This document shows positions 33,374-43,612 of a stretch of DNA of 64,000 bases, piece by piece. This DNA comes from Desulfosporosinus sp. FKB (GTDB taxonomy: Bacteria; Bacillota; Desulfitobacteriia; Desulfitobacteriales; Desulfitobacteriaceae): positions 22,912 through 86,911 of the forward strand of contig NZ_NADJ01000029.1 in assembly GCF_002196705.1 (NCBI RefSeq). Reading direction: 5' to 3'. Under the pieces are notes generated by a model. It made no database searches. It had not been told where the DNA came from and saw only the letters and a list, made by a program, of their open reading frames with translations. Made by a program: the position numbers and the translations under genes. Within the stretch, counting starts at the first letter, position 1. The number at the start of each line of letters is the position of its first letter.

Positions 33374-34705
33374 ATGCGTATACTTTTTAAAAACGCGACC
33401 ATTGTGACCATGAATGCTCGGCGTGAGGTTATCAAGGGCGATCTGTTAGTGGATGGCTCAAGGATTGCAGCGGTTGGGGAGGTTAAGGAACCTTCTGCAG
33501 ATCAAGTGATTGATTTGGATGGTGACTTGCTCATTCCCGGTTTAATTCAAACTCATATCCATCTCTGCCAGACCTTGTTTCGGGGGCAGGCTGATGATTT
33601 GGAACTTTTGGACTGGCTTAAACTTAGAATTTGGCCCTTGGAAGGCGGACATGATCCGGAATCGATCTACGATTCCGCATTGCTGGGAATTGGCGAACTC
33701 TTTTTAGGCGGAACGACAACCATAGTCGATATGGAAACAGTGCATCATACAGAACATGCTTTTGAAGCCATTCTTTCAAGCGGGTTAAGGGCTCTGGCCG
33801 GGAAAGTCATGATGGATGACCCTAGCGGGGATGTACCTCTTTCCTTGCAGGAAACAACAGAGGCTTCTCTACAAGAAAGTGTAGATTTATTTGAGAAATT
33901 TAACGGACAAGGAAACGGACGTCTGGAAGTTGCCTTTACGCCTCGCTTTGTTGTTTCTTGTACCGATACCTTATTAAAAGAAGTTTCACGGTTGGCGCGG
34001 GAAAAGAATGCTTTCGTGCATACCCATGCTTCTGAAAACCGGGGCGAAATTCAAGTTGTGGAAAGTACTCGGGGAATGCGCAATGTTGTGTATTTGGATA
34101 AGGTCGGCTTGACAGGCCCGAAACTTATTCTTGCCCATTGCATTTGGCTGGATGAGGCTGAAAAAGATATCCTGATTCGCAGCAAAACGCGAATTTCACA
34201 TTGCCCGTCATCAAATCTGAAATTGGCCTCGGGGATAGCTGCCATTCCAGAACTCCTGGAGCGAGGTGCTGAAGTCTCTCTCAGTTCCGATGGAGCCCCC
34301 TGCAGCAATAATCTGGATGGATTTCGAGAAATGCGCCACGCAGCCTTAATGCAAAAGCCCTTACATGGTCCAACTGCAATGCCGGCTCAAAAAGTATTTG
34401 AACTGGCAACTATTGCGGGAGCACGTGCTCTGGGACGCGAAGGAGATCTTGGGAGTCTGGAGGTCGGAAAAAAAGCTGATTTGGCAGTTGTCAGCCTTCA
34501 GGGACTGCATACCTGGCCCAACCAACATGTGGACGTATACTCTCAGTTAGTTTATCAGGCTTATCCCTCGGATGTTCGTCTCACGATGGTGGATGGACAA
34601 ATCGTCATGAAAGACCGCCAGTTGTTGACAATTGACGTCCCTGAACTTAAGAAAAGCGCAACTCAAAGCTTGAATCGAGTCATGAAACAAGTAGGAATGA
34701 TTTGA
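33374..34705 (+). CDS. Guanine-deaminase-like amidohydrolase
   Basis: The 443-residue amidohydrolase has ligands HIH near residue 62 in QTHIHLCQTLFRGQADDL, HTHASEN near 217, LAHCIWL near 252 and SSDGAPCSNNLDGFREMR near 303. This set matches the family of guanine, 8-oxoguanine and 5'-deoxyadenosine/MTA/SAH deaminases. Next to adenine deaminase, guanine deaminase (guanine to xanthine) is the most useful activity (inference). GTG 33332 is in frame upstream, but ATG 33374 has AAGGTGG at the right distance and begins the conserved MRILFKNATIVTMN, so it is chosen. Confidence 0.8.
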   Translation: MRILFKNATIVTMNARREVIKGDLLVDGSRIAAVGEVKEPSADQVIDLDGDLLIPGLIQTHIHLCQTLFRGQADDLELLDWLKLRIWPLEGGHDPESIYDSALLGIGELFLGGTTTIVDMETVHHTEHAFEAILSSGLRALAGKVMMDDPSGDVPLSLQETTEASLQESVDLFEKFNGQGNGRLEVAFTPRFVVSCTDTLLKEVSRLAREKNAFVHTHASENRGEIQVVESTRGMRNVVYLDKVGLTGPKLILAHCIWLDEAEKDILIRSKTRISHCPSSNLKLASGIAAIPELLERGAEVSLSSDGAPCSNNLDGFREMRHAALMQKPLHGPTAMPAQKVFELATIAGARALGREGDLGSLEVGKKADLAVVSLQGLHTWPNQHVDVYSQLVYQAYPSDVRLTMVDGQIVMKDRQLLTIDVPELKKSATQSLNRVMKQVGMI

Positions 34706-34770
34706 GAAGGCGTCTCCAACAGAGAAGGAGAATTCCTTATCTCTTAGCGCTTTTCTGGAAGGAGGAGTGA

Positions 34771-36498
34771 ATGATGTCCAGCTTTAGGCAAAGAATGGAT
34801 GAGTCGAGAGGGTTAGCGCGCCTAGATCTTATCTTGAAAAGGGCGAGGCTTGTTAATGTTTTTTCAGGCGAAATCCATGAAACAGATATCGGTATCCATG
34901 AGGGAATGTTTGTTGGCATTGGAACTTATGAGGATGCGGAAAGAGTCCTGGATTTAGGCGGTGATTACGTCGTTCCTGGTCTTATTGATGGACATGTCCA
35001 TATAGAAAGCTCACATCTTTGCCCTGAAGAATTTTGCTCTCTTCTTCTTACCCACGGTGTAACGACCGCTGTTGTTGACCCCCATGAAATCGCCAATGTC
35101 TTAGGTGTTCAAGGAATTCGCTATATCTTGGATAGTATTGAAGATTTGCCCTTCAATGCTTTTGTAGCTCTTCCTTCCTGTGTTCCGGCAACAGAATTAG
35201 AAACATCCGGGGCCCGCCTTAGGGCGGCTGATCTCAAGGAGTTTTTAGATCATCCAAGAGTAATCGGACTTGGAGAAGTCATGGATTATCCGGGAGTTTT
35301 GGCAGCCAAAGAAGAGATGGTGGCAAAATTGGAACTTCCCCTGAGGTTTAAAGATGGTCATGCACCCGGAATATCTCCCCAGGATCTTAATGCCTATTAT
35401 CGAGCAGGAATTCATACGGAACATGAGTGTTCTACCGTTGAAGAGGCCAGAGAACGGCTGCGCCGAGGGTTTTATGTGATGCTGAGAGAAGGGAGCGCCG
35501 CTAAAAATCTCCGCGATCTTTTGCCCGCTGTGACGCCGGAGAACTCAGGCCAATGCTTGTTAGTAACCGATGATCGGCATCCCAGGGATTTAATTCAAGA
35601 AGGTTCAATTGATCATTTAGTCCGCTTGGCGATTCAAGAGGGAGTAAATCCTGTTCGGGTAATCCAGATGGCTACTATTAATACTGCTCGGGCCATAGGG
35701 CTTTCAAGGCTGGGAGCAGTGGCACCGGGATTTCAGGCTGATTTTGTGATTTTAAAAGACCTTAATCGGTTTGAGATCGAAGAAGTATATTGGCGGGGAA
35801 AACGTCAAAGTCGCAGAGGTGAGCGCCCTCGCTTGGCAAAATCCAGCATCAAAGGCTTGACGGGGAGTGTTCATCTGGGCAATAGGTCTCTCGATCAACT
35901 TAATGTGAAAATTGATTCTAAAGGATTACATTCTGCAAGAGTACGTGTCATTGGAGTTCAGGGGCATTCGCTCATAACTTCAGAACTTGTGCGAGAATTG
36001 CCGATAATTAATCATTGTATCTCTGCCGACCCTGCTCAAAAGATAGCCAAAATCGCCGTTCTGGAGCGTCATCATAAGACGGGGAATGTGGGCATCGGCT
36101 TTGTAGAGGGGTTAGGCCTGACCAAAGGAGCTATCGCTTCCACAGTTGCCCATGATTCACATAATCTCGTCGTCGTGGGAATGAGTGATGAAGAAATGAA
36201 CCTGGCTATTGAAACCTGCGTTGAGATGGGGGGCGGCCTTTGTCTGATAGAGGGCGAGCAAGTGATTGGCAAACTTCCGCTGCCGATCGCCGGATTAATG
36301 TCTGATCAAGACGCCTATTCTATTGCTCGGACTTTAAGCGAAATTCATGAACAAGCCCATAGTTTAGGCGTTTTTGAAACCATTGATCCCTTTATGACCC
36401 TGGCTTTTTTGTCTCTTCCGGTAATACCTGAATTAAAACTGACAGATTTGGGATTGGTCGATGCAGCTAAATTTCAATTAACCAGCCTTTTGGTTTGA
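34771..36498 (+). CDS. ade: Adenine deaminase
   Basis: The 575-residue protein converts adenine to hypoxanthine. It is full length for Ade/AdeC. GLIDGHVHIESSHL near 70 carries metal ligands, VDPHEIANVLG near 105, RFKDGHAPGISP near 193 and VTDDRHP near 267. The C-terminal adenine-deaminase domain includes VAHDSHNLVVVG near 455. GGAGGAG precedes two adjacent ATG codons. A cloverleaf-like terminator follows, so it closes the purine cluster. Confidence 0.95.
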   Translation: MMSSFRQRMDESRGLARLDLILKRARLVNVFSGEIHETDIGIHEGMFVGIGTYEDAERVLDLGGDYVVPGLIDGHVHIESSHLCPEEFCSLLLTHGVTTAVVDPHEIANVLGVQGIRYILDSIEDLPFNAFVALPSCVPATELETSGARLRAADLKEFLDHPRVIGLGEVMDYPGVLAAKEEMVAKLELPLRFKDGHAPGISPQDLNAYYRAGIHTEHECSTVEEARERLRRGFYVMLREGSAAKNLRDLLPAVTPENSGQCLLVTDDRHPRDLIQEGSIDHLVRLAIQEGVNPVRVIQMATINTARAIGLSRLGAVAPGFQADFVILKDLNRFEIEEVYWRGKRQSRRGERPRLAKSSIKGLTGSVHLGNRSLDQLNVKIDSKGLHSARVRVIGVQGHSLITSELVRELPIINHCISADPAQKIAKIAVLERHHKTGNVGIGFVEGLGLTKGAIASTVAHDSHNLVVVGMSDEEMNLAIETCVEMGGGLCLIEGEQVIGKLPLPIAGLMSDQDAYSIARTLSEIHEQAHSLGVFETIDPFMTLAFLSLPVIPELKLTDLGLVDAAKFQLTSLLV

Positions 36499-36540
36499 GC
36501 GACACCAATTAATGCGGCAACACTGGAAAAAACAGCGGTC

Positions 36541-36604
36541 TATGCTTACCGAGATGGTTTTGGTTCTAGGACCAAAAATATCCCGAGTGAGCATAATTTT
36601 TTTT
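36541..36604 (+). terminator. Terminator at the end of the purine cluster
   Basis: TATGCTTAC (36541-36549) pairs with GTGAGCATA (36587-36595), followed by a T8 run. An inner TTTTGGT/ACCAAAA stem makes a branched structure. Confidence 0.8.
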
Positions 36605-36704
36605 CGGATGTATCAATATCCCAATAGCATGTTGTAGAATTGAAGGATTCTGAGAATAATATGTCGAATAGACGAATTTTGACCAAAGAATGGAGGGTGA
36701 ATTT

Positions 36705-38060
36705 TTGAAACAAGAGTCGCATGTTAAAAGAGAGGGTTTTTCAAGTAGTATTGGTGTCATTGCAGCTGTATTAGGCTCAGCCGTTGGTTTGGGGAATATA
36801 TGGAAGTTCCCCTATGTAACCGGAGCGAATGGGGGAGCTGCCTTTATTCTCGTATATCTCCTGTGCTTAGCACTGGTCGGCTTGCCTGTAATGTTATCAG
36901 AGCATCTCATTGGACGGGCTACAAAATCCAATGCCGTCGCTGCTTTTAAGAAACTTGAGCCAAGACGGCCCTGGTTTTTAGTTGGCGGAGCCGGGGTAGT
37001 CAGCGCTTTCTTGATTATGGCTTTCTATACAACGGTGTCGGGCTGGGTTTATGCGTATATTTTTAAATCTGCCAGTGGTGCACTTTTGACGAATAAACCA
37101 CAGGAAACAACTCAAGTCTTTAACTCTTTGGTTTCAGGAGTCAGCGAGCCCTTATTTTGGCAAGTAGTTGTTCTCATAGTGATTGGAATTATTATTATGG
37201 CAGGAGTTACAAAAGGTATTGAAAGAGTAACGAAATTTTTGATGCCTATGCTTTTTATCCTGCTCATTATTATCGATATCAGATCCTTAACCTTGCCGGG
37301 AGCTTCTGCCGGATTATCCTTCTTGTTCAAACCGGACTTTTCCAAAATTACAGTCAGTGCCATATTGGCAGCTTTAGGATTAGCATTCTTTAAGCTGAGT
37401 GTTGGCATGGGAGCTATGATTACTTATGGCAGTTATGTTGATAATCGGGAAGACTTGCCAAAGATGGCAGTTAAAGTTGCTCTTTCCGATACCTTAGTTT
37501 CCTTAATGGCTGGAATTGCTATTTTTCCGGCAGTATTTGCCTTTGGCTTTAAACCGGATGCTGGTCCCAGGTTATTATTTATCATTATTCCGACTGTCTT
37601 TAATTCCATGCCTTTAGGCAGAATCTTTATGGTCTTATTCTTTTTATTAACTGCTTTTGCCGCAACCGGTGCAATGTTGTCTCTATTAGAAGTTCCTATA
37701 GCCTATTTGACGGAAGAGTATCAATGGTCTCGCCGCAAAGCAACGCTATTAACAATTATTGGGATTGGGCTGCTTGGCTCAACGGCCACTTTGTCAAATA
37801 GCTTGTTATCACATGTTTTGTTGTTTGGTAAGACATTTTTTGATTTCTTTGATTTTGCGACTTCAAATGTGCTTCTTCCCCTGGGAGGAATCTTTATTGC
37901 CTTGTTTGTCGGTTGGCAATGGAGCTTTGCTAGTGTCAAACGAGAGATGACCAATGAAGGCCAATTAGCTAATGAAGGCTTGTTTAATGTCTACATGTTT
38001 TTAGTGAGGTTCGTAGTCCCCATTGCGATTACCATTGTTCTGGTAACAGGTTTAGTTTAA
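36705..38060 (+). CDS. Sodium:neurotransmitter symporter (NSS/SNF family)
   Basis: A 451-residue transporter of the LeuT family. The start of TM1 carries the hallmark IGVIAAVLGSAVGLGNIWKFPY, and about 11-12 hydrophobic segments follow. Bacterial NSS proteins import amino acids with sodium. ATG 36690 is in frame, but GGAGGGTG (36692-36699) would be part of that gene and is well placed for TTG 36705, so TTG is preferred. It stands alone after the purine cluster and its terminator; the substrate cannot be told. Confidence 0.9.
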   Translation: MKQESHVKREGFSSSIGVIAAVLGSAVGLGNIWKFPYVTGANGGAAFILVYLLCLALVGLPVMLSEHLIGRATKSNAVAAFKKLEPRRPWFLVGGAGVVSAFLIMAFYTTVSGWVYAYIFKSASGALLTNKPQETTQVFNSLVSGVSEPLFWQVVVLIVIGIIIMAGVTKGIERVTKFLMPMLFILLIIIDIRSLTLPGASAGLSFLFKPDFSKITVSAILAALGLAFFKLSVGMGAMITYGSYVDNREDLPKMAVKVALSDTLVSLMAGIAIFPAVFAFGFKPDAGPRLLFIIIPTVFNSMPLGRIFMVLFFLLTAFAATGAMLSLLEVPIAYLTEEYQWSRRKATLLTIIGIGLLGSTATLSNSLLSHVLLFGKTFFDFFDFATSNVLLPLGGIFIALFVGWQWSFASVKREMTNEGQLANEGLFNVYMFLVRFVVPIAITIVLVTGLV

Positions 38061-38218
38061 ATTTCATTTATGTCTATACTGAATTTCCCAGAAAGTAATA
38101 GGACTAATGGGAAAATTATATTTAGATTTATCAACAAAAGAGGTTATTTCGCATATTTTGACGAACTAAAAAATTCAGGGGTGATATCACACTAAATTTG
38201 GATAGGGTGAGTAGATTA

Positions 38219-39286
38219 ATGCGCTTGGTGAATACACATTTCGTCAAAGAAGGATCTGTCCTGGCACGTCCCGTGATTAACTCGTCCGGCAAGATTTTGT
38301 TACAGTCCGGGATTCGTGTGACGGCATTATATATTGAACGCTTAATTGCTATGGGTTACGATGTTCTGTTTATTGAAGACGACCGCCTTGACGATGTAGA
38401 ATTATTTGCGACTATTTCTGAGAAAACCCGTGAAGTTGCTTATAAGACAATTCAAGATATCAGCAAATACATTGAGAGCAATTCTGAAAAGTCATTACCT
38501 GTTTCCGGAGTTCGTTTGACGATTAAAGAAATGATTAATGATCTTTTGTCGAGCAAAGATATTTTGGGCAATTTGACGGATATCCAAGGATATGACAACT
38601 ATACCTTCCACCATTCCATTAATACAACAATTATTGCCCTCGTTCTGGGAATTGGTTCCGGTTATAATGAACAACGCTTGCTTGAATTTGGTATGGGTGT
38701 CCTGATGCATGATATCGGAAAAATTATGATACCCGAATGTATCCTTAATAAGAAAACGCCCCTTACAGATGAAGAATTTATGGAAATTAAGAAACATACA
38801 ATAAACGGCTTTGATATGTTACGTAAAAATAATGATTTTAGTTTGCTTTCTGCACATATTGCTTTTCAACATCAGGAAAAGTGGAATGGTTCCGGTTATC
38901 CTCGGGGATTGAAGGGTACTGAAATCCATGAATACGGCAGGATGGCCGCGGTTGCTGATGTTTATGAAGCATTAACCAGCCGCAGGGTCTATCGTAAGGC
39001 TGTAGAGCCTAACGCGGCGTATGAGTATATTATTGCTCAAGCAAATTCTCATTTTGACCCTAAAATGTTAGAGTTGTTCAAGAAACATATTGCTGTTTAC
39101 CCTTCCGGTTCGGGTATTTTGTTAAGTAATGGACAAAGGGGAAATGTTGTTAAACAAAACTTGTTATTTCCTAATCGTCCTTATGTAAGAGTTTTCTATC
39201 AAGGGGAAGAAGAACTCTCCGAACCTATTGATTATAATTTAGCCGATTGTCCGTCGATCATGATTATGGCAGTTGATAATCGTTAA
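38219..39286 (+). CDS. HD-GYP domain protein, probable c-di-GMP phosphodiesterase
   Basis: The 355-residue cytosolic protein has an N-terminal ~110-residue region (SVLARPVINSSGKILLQSG, as in many Clostridia HD-GYP proteins) and an HD-GYP domain. HSINTTIIALVLG, then MHDIGKIMIPECIL near 163 (the HD ligands), then HQEKWNGSGYPRGL near 218 (the GYP motif). All ligands look intact. No receiver or membrane segment is present. TTG 38198 is in frame, but AGGGTGA (38204-38210) fits ATG 38219. A strong terminator follows. Confidence 0.9.
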   Translation: MRLVNTHFVKEGSVLARPVINSSGKILLQSGIRVTALYIERLIAMGYDVLFIEDDRLDDVELFATISEKTREVAYKTIQDISKYIESNSEKSLPVSGVRLTIKEMINDLLSSKDILGNLTDIQGYDNYTFHHSINTTIIALVLGIGSGYNEQRLLEFGMGVLMHDIGKIMIPECILNKKTPLTDEEFMEIKKHTINGFDMLRKNNDFSLLSAHIAFQHQEKWNGSGYPRGLKGTEIHEYGRMAAVADVYEALTSRRVYRKAVEPNAAYEYIIAQANSHFDPKMLELFKKHIAVYPSGSGILLSNGQRGNVVKQNLLFPNRPYVRVFYQGEEELSEPIDYNLADCPSIMIMAVDNR

Positions 39287-39365
39287 GTTCCGCTTTGAGT
39301 TCTGAATTGAATCTAACTAAGATCACTATTACATTTATATTTAAGGGAATATGCTCAACGAATTA

Positions 39366-39410
39366 AGGGCTGCAACAAGTAGATTAGTAAACTTGTTGCA
39401 GCCCTTTTTT
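39366..39410 (+). terminator. Strong rho-independent terminator
   Basis: AGGGCTGCAACAAGT (39366-39380) and ACTTGTTGCAGCCCT (39391-39405) form a perfect 15-bp stem ending in T6. It serves the HD-GYP gene and separates it from the convergent yyaL-type gene. Confidence 0.92.
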
Positions 39411-39469
39411 CCCTGCTTCCTTTATAAGATTGGGGGTTAAAGTGATTTCAGATATCAACAAATAACAAG

Positions 39470-41578
39470 TTAAGAAGTGAGAAGAGTTTTGAATTCTTCA
39501 ATTCCATGAACCGGACTTTGACAGGTGAAGTTCTGACAGAGATAGGCGGTTGTTTGGCCCGTCTCTATCGGGTAATCCTTGAGCCAAGGAATAAAAGAGT
39601 CAAGGCTTCCTTCATGATAAAGAACCGATGCGAAGGGACGGAAGTCTGAGAAAAAGGTTTTACGCATCTCTGAAAGTTGGGGAGAGTTCAGGGATCCGGC
39701 AAGAATCAGTTCCTGGCTTGGCTGCAGAGCAAATTGCAGGGCTTGCAAAAATGACGTGTAGCCTGAGGGATGTTCTTCAAGCAGCGGACGGAAGCAGAAG
39801 AAAAGCTGCTCTGCTTTTTTATTCCACCGTTCTTCACCGGTAAGGCGTGCGAATCGAATTAGATTTTGCGCTGTCAGTGAATTACCGGACGGAAGAGCTC
39901 CGTCATAACTTTCCTTAGGGCGGATAAGAAGCTCTTCGGCATCTAAACCAGTCAAAAAATATCCCCCATCGTTGTTGTCAAAAAAGAGTCGTTCAAGCTG
40001 ATCTTGAAGTTCAAGGGCAGTTTCAAGATAATGGGACTTTCCGCAGGCAGAATAGAGCTCCAAGAGTCCCTCGATTAAAAAGGCATAGTCATCTAAATAG
40101 CCTAAATAGGCTGAATCTCCTTTCCTGAATCGAGCTAAAAGCCGACCATCACTGCGTCGGAGGTTAGTAAGGATAAAGTTGACAGCTGTTTCTGCAGCCT
40201 TCAAAAATTCTGGGTTGCCTAATACTTGCGCGCCCTTGGCTAAGGCTGTGATCATCAGACCATTCCAGGCTGTTAGAATCTTATCATCTTTGTGAGGATG
40301 AACTCGTTGCTCACGGGCGTCAAACAAAGCACGGCGAGATGTTTCAAGAGATTCCAGCTCTTCAGGAATCAAATCAGGATTGTCAATTAAACTCTTTCCT
40401 AAAACTCCCTGAAGTAAATTGGGTATATTTTTTCCTTCGAAATTTCCTTTTGAAGTTATGTTATAGACCTCACAATATCTTGAACCCGCATCTTGACCGA
40501 GCACGTTTTCTACTTCTTCAGGCGTCCAAACATGGAATTTTCCCTCAATTCCTTCGGCATCAGCATCTTCTGCTGAATAAAATCCTCCCTCAGGAGAGGT
40601 CATATCACGAAGCACATAGGTAAAAACGCTTCTGGCTATTTGCGCATCTTTGGGCTGATGACTAACTTGATAAGCTTCCAGGTAGGCTAAAGCAAGCAGT
40701 GCGTTGTCATAGAGCATTTTTTCGAAATGAGGAACCAGCCATTTCTCATCGGTGCTATACCGGGCAAAACCGAAACCAATATGATCATAAATTCCTCCCC
40801 AGGCCATTCCGTCTAAAGTTTTGCGTACCATAGCAAGGGCATTGCTCTGAGGTTGGTCTTGGGCATAACGTAAGAGGAAGGTCAGTGTGTGAGGGGAGGG
40901 GAATTTTGGAGCTTGACCAAAACCACCATAACGAGAATCAAAACTTCGGGATAACGTTTGATAAGCTTTTTCAATAACGTCTTTTCCCCAGGACTGGATT
41001 CCCTCAGTTGTAGAAGGCTGGAATACGGCCTTTGTTGGGACAGCTTGCTGAGATTGAACGGCTGATACAATCTGTTCGCTTGTCTCTCGGACATGTGATT
41101 CTTTGTCTTTCCAAAGGACACCGACTTGTTCCAGAAGTTCCATTAGTCCTTGGCGGCCATAATGTGCATTTTTGGGGAAATATGTCCCTGCGAAGAAAGG
41201 CTTTTTCTCAGGTATCATCATGATTGTTAGAGGCCATCCGCCTGAACCTGTTAAGGCCTGACAGAAAGACATGTAGATATGGTCGATATCCGGACGCTCC
41301 TCGCGGTCAACTTTAATTGAGACAAAATAACGATTTAAGAGGTCTGCGACCTCTTGGTCTTCGAAGGATTCACGTTCCATGACGTGACACCAGTGACAGG
41401 TCGGTAAACTACACTACGAATACCCAATAGATAAGAAAACAGGTTTATTCTCTGTTTTTGCTATTTGAAAAGCTTCTTCACTCCAAGGATACCAATTCAC
41501 AGGATTATTAGCGTGTTGGAGTAAGTAGGGTGACTTTTCGTTAGCTAATCTATTGGGTATTTGATTATTTGTTGTCAT
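39470..41578 (-). pseudogene. yyaL: YyaL-type thioredoxin-domain protein (DUF255), interrupted by an in-frame stop
   Basis: From ATG 41578 (with AAGGTGG before it) the frame reads the family start, with [19 protein letters not shown], through FLSIGYS. It then meets TAG at codon 55 (41416-41414). Four more codons (CSLP) precede the normal continuation TCHWCHVMERESF. So 15 bases are inserted in frame, just before the CxxC-like active site, and they carry a stop. The remaining 636 residues from ATG 41380 are intact and include the alpha/alpha barrel of the six-hairpin glycosidase type (GGFGQAPKFPSPH, HFEKMLYDNA). The internal start would lack the thioredoxin motif. It may be a recent pseudogene, or be expressed as a truncated form. 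Confidence 0.88.
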
Positions 41579-41986
41579 GGGCAATCACCACCTTTTTAAT
41601 CAATGTTATAATTTAGTTAAGGGGTCAACAATTTAACTCTTATGTTTCATAATTTCCATTTCAGTCATAGACTATCCGCTTTATTATTTAAGGTTAAATT
41701 ATATTATATTATATTTTGCTGGTTAGAACACCTAAACAAGCAAGAGTCCTCGTTAGTGGCGAGAATTATAGTGAGAACTTATGTAAATGAGGTGCATTTA
41801 TAAAATTCGAATATGAATCGTAATATCCAATGAAGAATATGAATCCATAAAAACTGGGGCGAGTGAGAAATCGACTTTGAGGCAAAAAATCAAATAAAAC
41901 CATATAATTCAAACCTGTCATCAGGACGCATTTAAAGACAGGAAAAATAGGGAGGAAACATTTAATATAGAAAGAGGAGGGGCTTT
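41579..41986. other. 408-base intergenic gap, AT-rich
   Basis: No ORF of note. It holds the divergent promoters of the yyaL-type gene (minus) and the AraC-type gene (plus), an ATTATATTATATTATATTTT stretch near 41698-41717, and a short CTCG/CGAG hairpin near 41748-41762. I see no RNA gene. Confidence 0.5.
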
Positions 41987-42838
41987 ATGGATTGGCTTGA
42001 TGCAATGAACAGGGCAGTAGAATATCTAGAGGCTAACATTACTGAAAAGTTGGATATTGAGAAGGTAGCGAATATTGCCTCATCATCCACGTTTCATTTT
42101 CAGCGTATGTACCATATGATAACCGGTGTTACTGTAGCTGAATATATACGCCGAAGAAGGCTTACACTTGCTGCGCAGGATATTTTATCCGGTAAAAAGA
42201 TCATCGAAGTAGCATATAGGTATGCCTATGAAACGCCTGAAGCCTTCACAAAAGCTTTTGGAAAAATGCATGGCATAAGCCCTTCGGCTGCGCGCGAGCC
42301 GGGAGCAAATCTCAAGGCATATCCAAAACTCTCCTTTCACATCTCCATAAAAGGAGATAAAGATATGAATTATAAGATTGTTAATAAAGGTAGCTTTACA
42401 GTTGTAGGCAAACAAAGAAGGATAACTATGGTAGACGGAGAACACTTTATACAGGTACCTAAATTCTGGGACGATTGCCAAAAAGATGGTTCATACCAGT
42501 GGATCAGCTCAAAGGCTGGCAAGCTTGGTGTCCTAGGTATATGTAAGGATTTTGGCAAAGATGAATTTAACTATCTAGTAGGAGTAGAGGAAATCAAAGA
42601 CTCCCTTCCGAAAGGATATGTTTCGGCAACTATCCCGACTGCAACCTGGGCTGTATTTGAATCAGTTGGCTCACTGCCTGGAGCTATGCAAGATACTATC
42701 CGAAGGATATATTCAGAGTGGTTCCCAGCTACAGGATATCAGCATAATTGTTGCGCACCAGCACTTGAGGTTTATCCTGAGGGTGATAAAATCTCTTCAA
42801 ATTACAGATGTGAGGTTTGGGTTCCTGTTAAGAAGTAA
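41987..42838 (+). CDS. AraC-family regulator with GyrI-like effector domain
   Basis: Residues 1-100 are two AraC helix-turn-helices (MNRAVEYLEANITEKLDIEK, then IIEVAYRYAYETPEAFTKAF). Residues ~125-283 are a GyrI/Rob-like small-molecule binding domain (YKIVNKGSFTVVGKQRRI, PKGYVSATIPTATWAVFES, and the end CEVWVPVKK). This layout is typical of drug- or ligand-responsive activators such as Rob or BltR-like proteins. AGGAGG lies before the ATG. The next gene (DUF3795) is 72 bases downstream and may be co-transcribed. Confidence 0.92.
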   Translation: MDWLDAMNRAVEYLEANITEKLDIEKVANIASSSTFHFQRMYHMITGVTVAEYIRRRRLTLAAQDILSGKKIIEVAYRYAYETPEAFTKAFGKMHGISPSAAREPGANLKAYPKLSFHISIKGDKDMNYKIVNKGSFTVVGKQRRITMVDGEHFIQVPKFWDDCQKDGSYQWISSKAGKLGVLGICKDFGKDEFNYLVGVEEIKDSLPKGYVSATIPTATWAVFESVGSLPGAMQDTIRRIYSEWFPATGYQHNCCAPALEVYPEGDKISSNYRCEVWVPVKK

Positions 42839-42910
42839 ACGGGATGAAACTTGAAGATTATGAGCTTTGACTTCTCTGAATAGTTGGCCAAATTGTCAAG
42901 GAGGAATACT

Positions 42911-43387
42911 ATGAGTAATTATAATTATGACTCGTATTGTGGACTTTATTGCGGTGCATGTGATGTTCTGATGGCTTATAAGCATGGTTATGAGGACAAG
43001 ATTGCCCCTAATATTAATCTTGAACCTTCACAGATAAAGTGTCATGGCTGCAAGACTGATACAATATTTGTAAACTGCCGTAAGTGCACAATTAGAAGTT
43101 GTGCCATTAAAAAGAAAGTAGATCATTGCATCAATTGTATAGATTATCCATGTAATATGCAAAATGAATTACTACAAGATTTCTCGACTAAACACAACTT
43201 GCCACATTTACAAATCATACCTAAAAATCTAATGACTATTAAAAATATTGGAATTGAAAAGTGGCTTAAAGAACAAGATCAGGTTTGGAAATGCCCAGAA
43301 TGTCAAACAGACTTTTCTTGGTATACCCATAAGTGTATCAAATGCGGCAAGGATTTAGATAAGATAAAAGACTACAATAATTTATAA
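42911..43387 (+). CDS. DUF3795 cysteine-rich protein
   Basis: The 158-residue protein begins with the DUF3795 signature SYCGLYCGACDVLMA. It has further pairs IKCHGCK, NCRKCTIRSC, and HCINCIDYPCN. A C-terminal zinc ribbon follows (WKCPECQTDFSWYTHKCIKCGK), which is an addition to the minimal domain. The cysteine count suggests metal or Fe-S binding; no activity is known for the family. The ORF is open to 42884, but GGAGGAATACT fits ATG 42911. Confidence 0.85.
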   Translation: MSNYNYDSYCGLYCGACDVLMAYKHGYEDKIAPNINLEPSQIKCHGCKTDTIFVNCRKCTIRSCAIKKKVDHCINCIDYPCNMQNELLQDFSTKHNLPHLQIIPKNLMTIKNIGIEKWLKEQDQVWKCPECQTDFSWYTHKCIKCGKDLDKIKDYNNL

Positions 43388-43435
43388 AATTTCTTTAATA
43401 ATAGCGTAAAGTTTGAGAAGTTCCCTTACTGTAAT

Positions 43436-43468
43436 AGTACCAGCGTTCTTTTGAATGCTGGTACTTTG
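43436..43468 (+). terminator. Terminator of the DUF3795 gene
   Basis: AGTACCAGCGTTC (43436-43448) and GAATGCTGGTACT (43453-43465) form a 13-bp stem with one wobble, followed by TTTG. Confidence 0.7.
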
Positions 43469-43612
43469 TTAACCTTTTATATCGGACGTTATAAGCTATA
43501 TGAGAACGTGTCGCAGCTTAACTTTGCTAAAGACCTATATAACGAACTTATCCTTCCATTTGTTGTGAAATCGGAAAAGAGAGGGTATTTACGTTATTGG
43601 AGATTAATTGTA

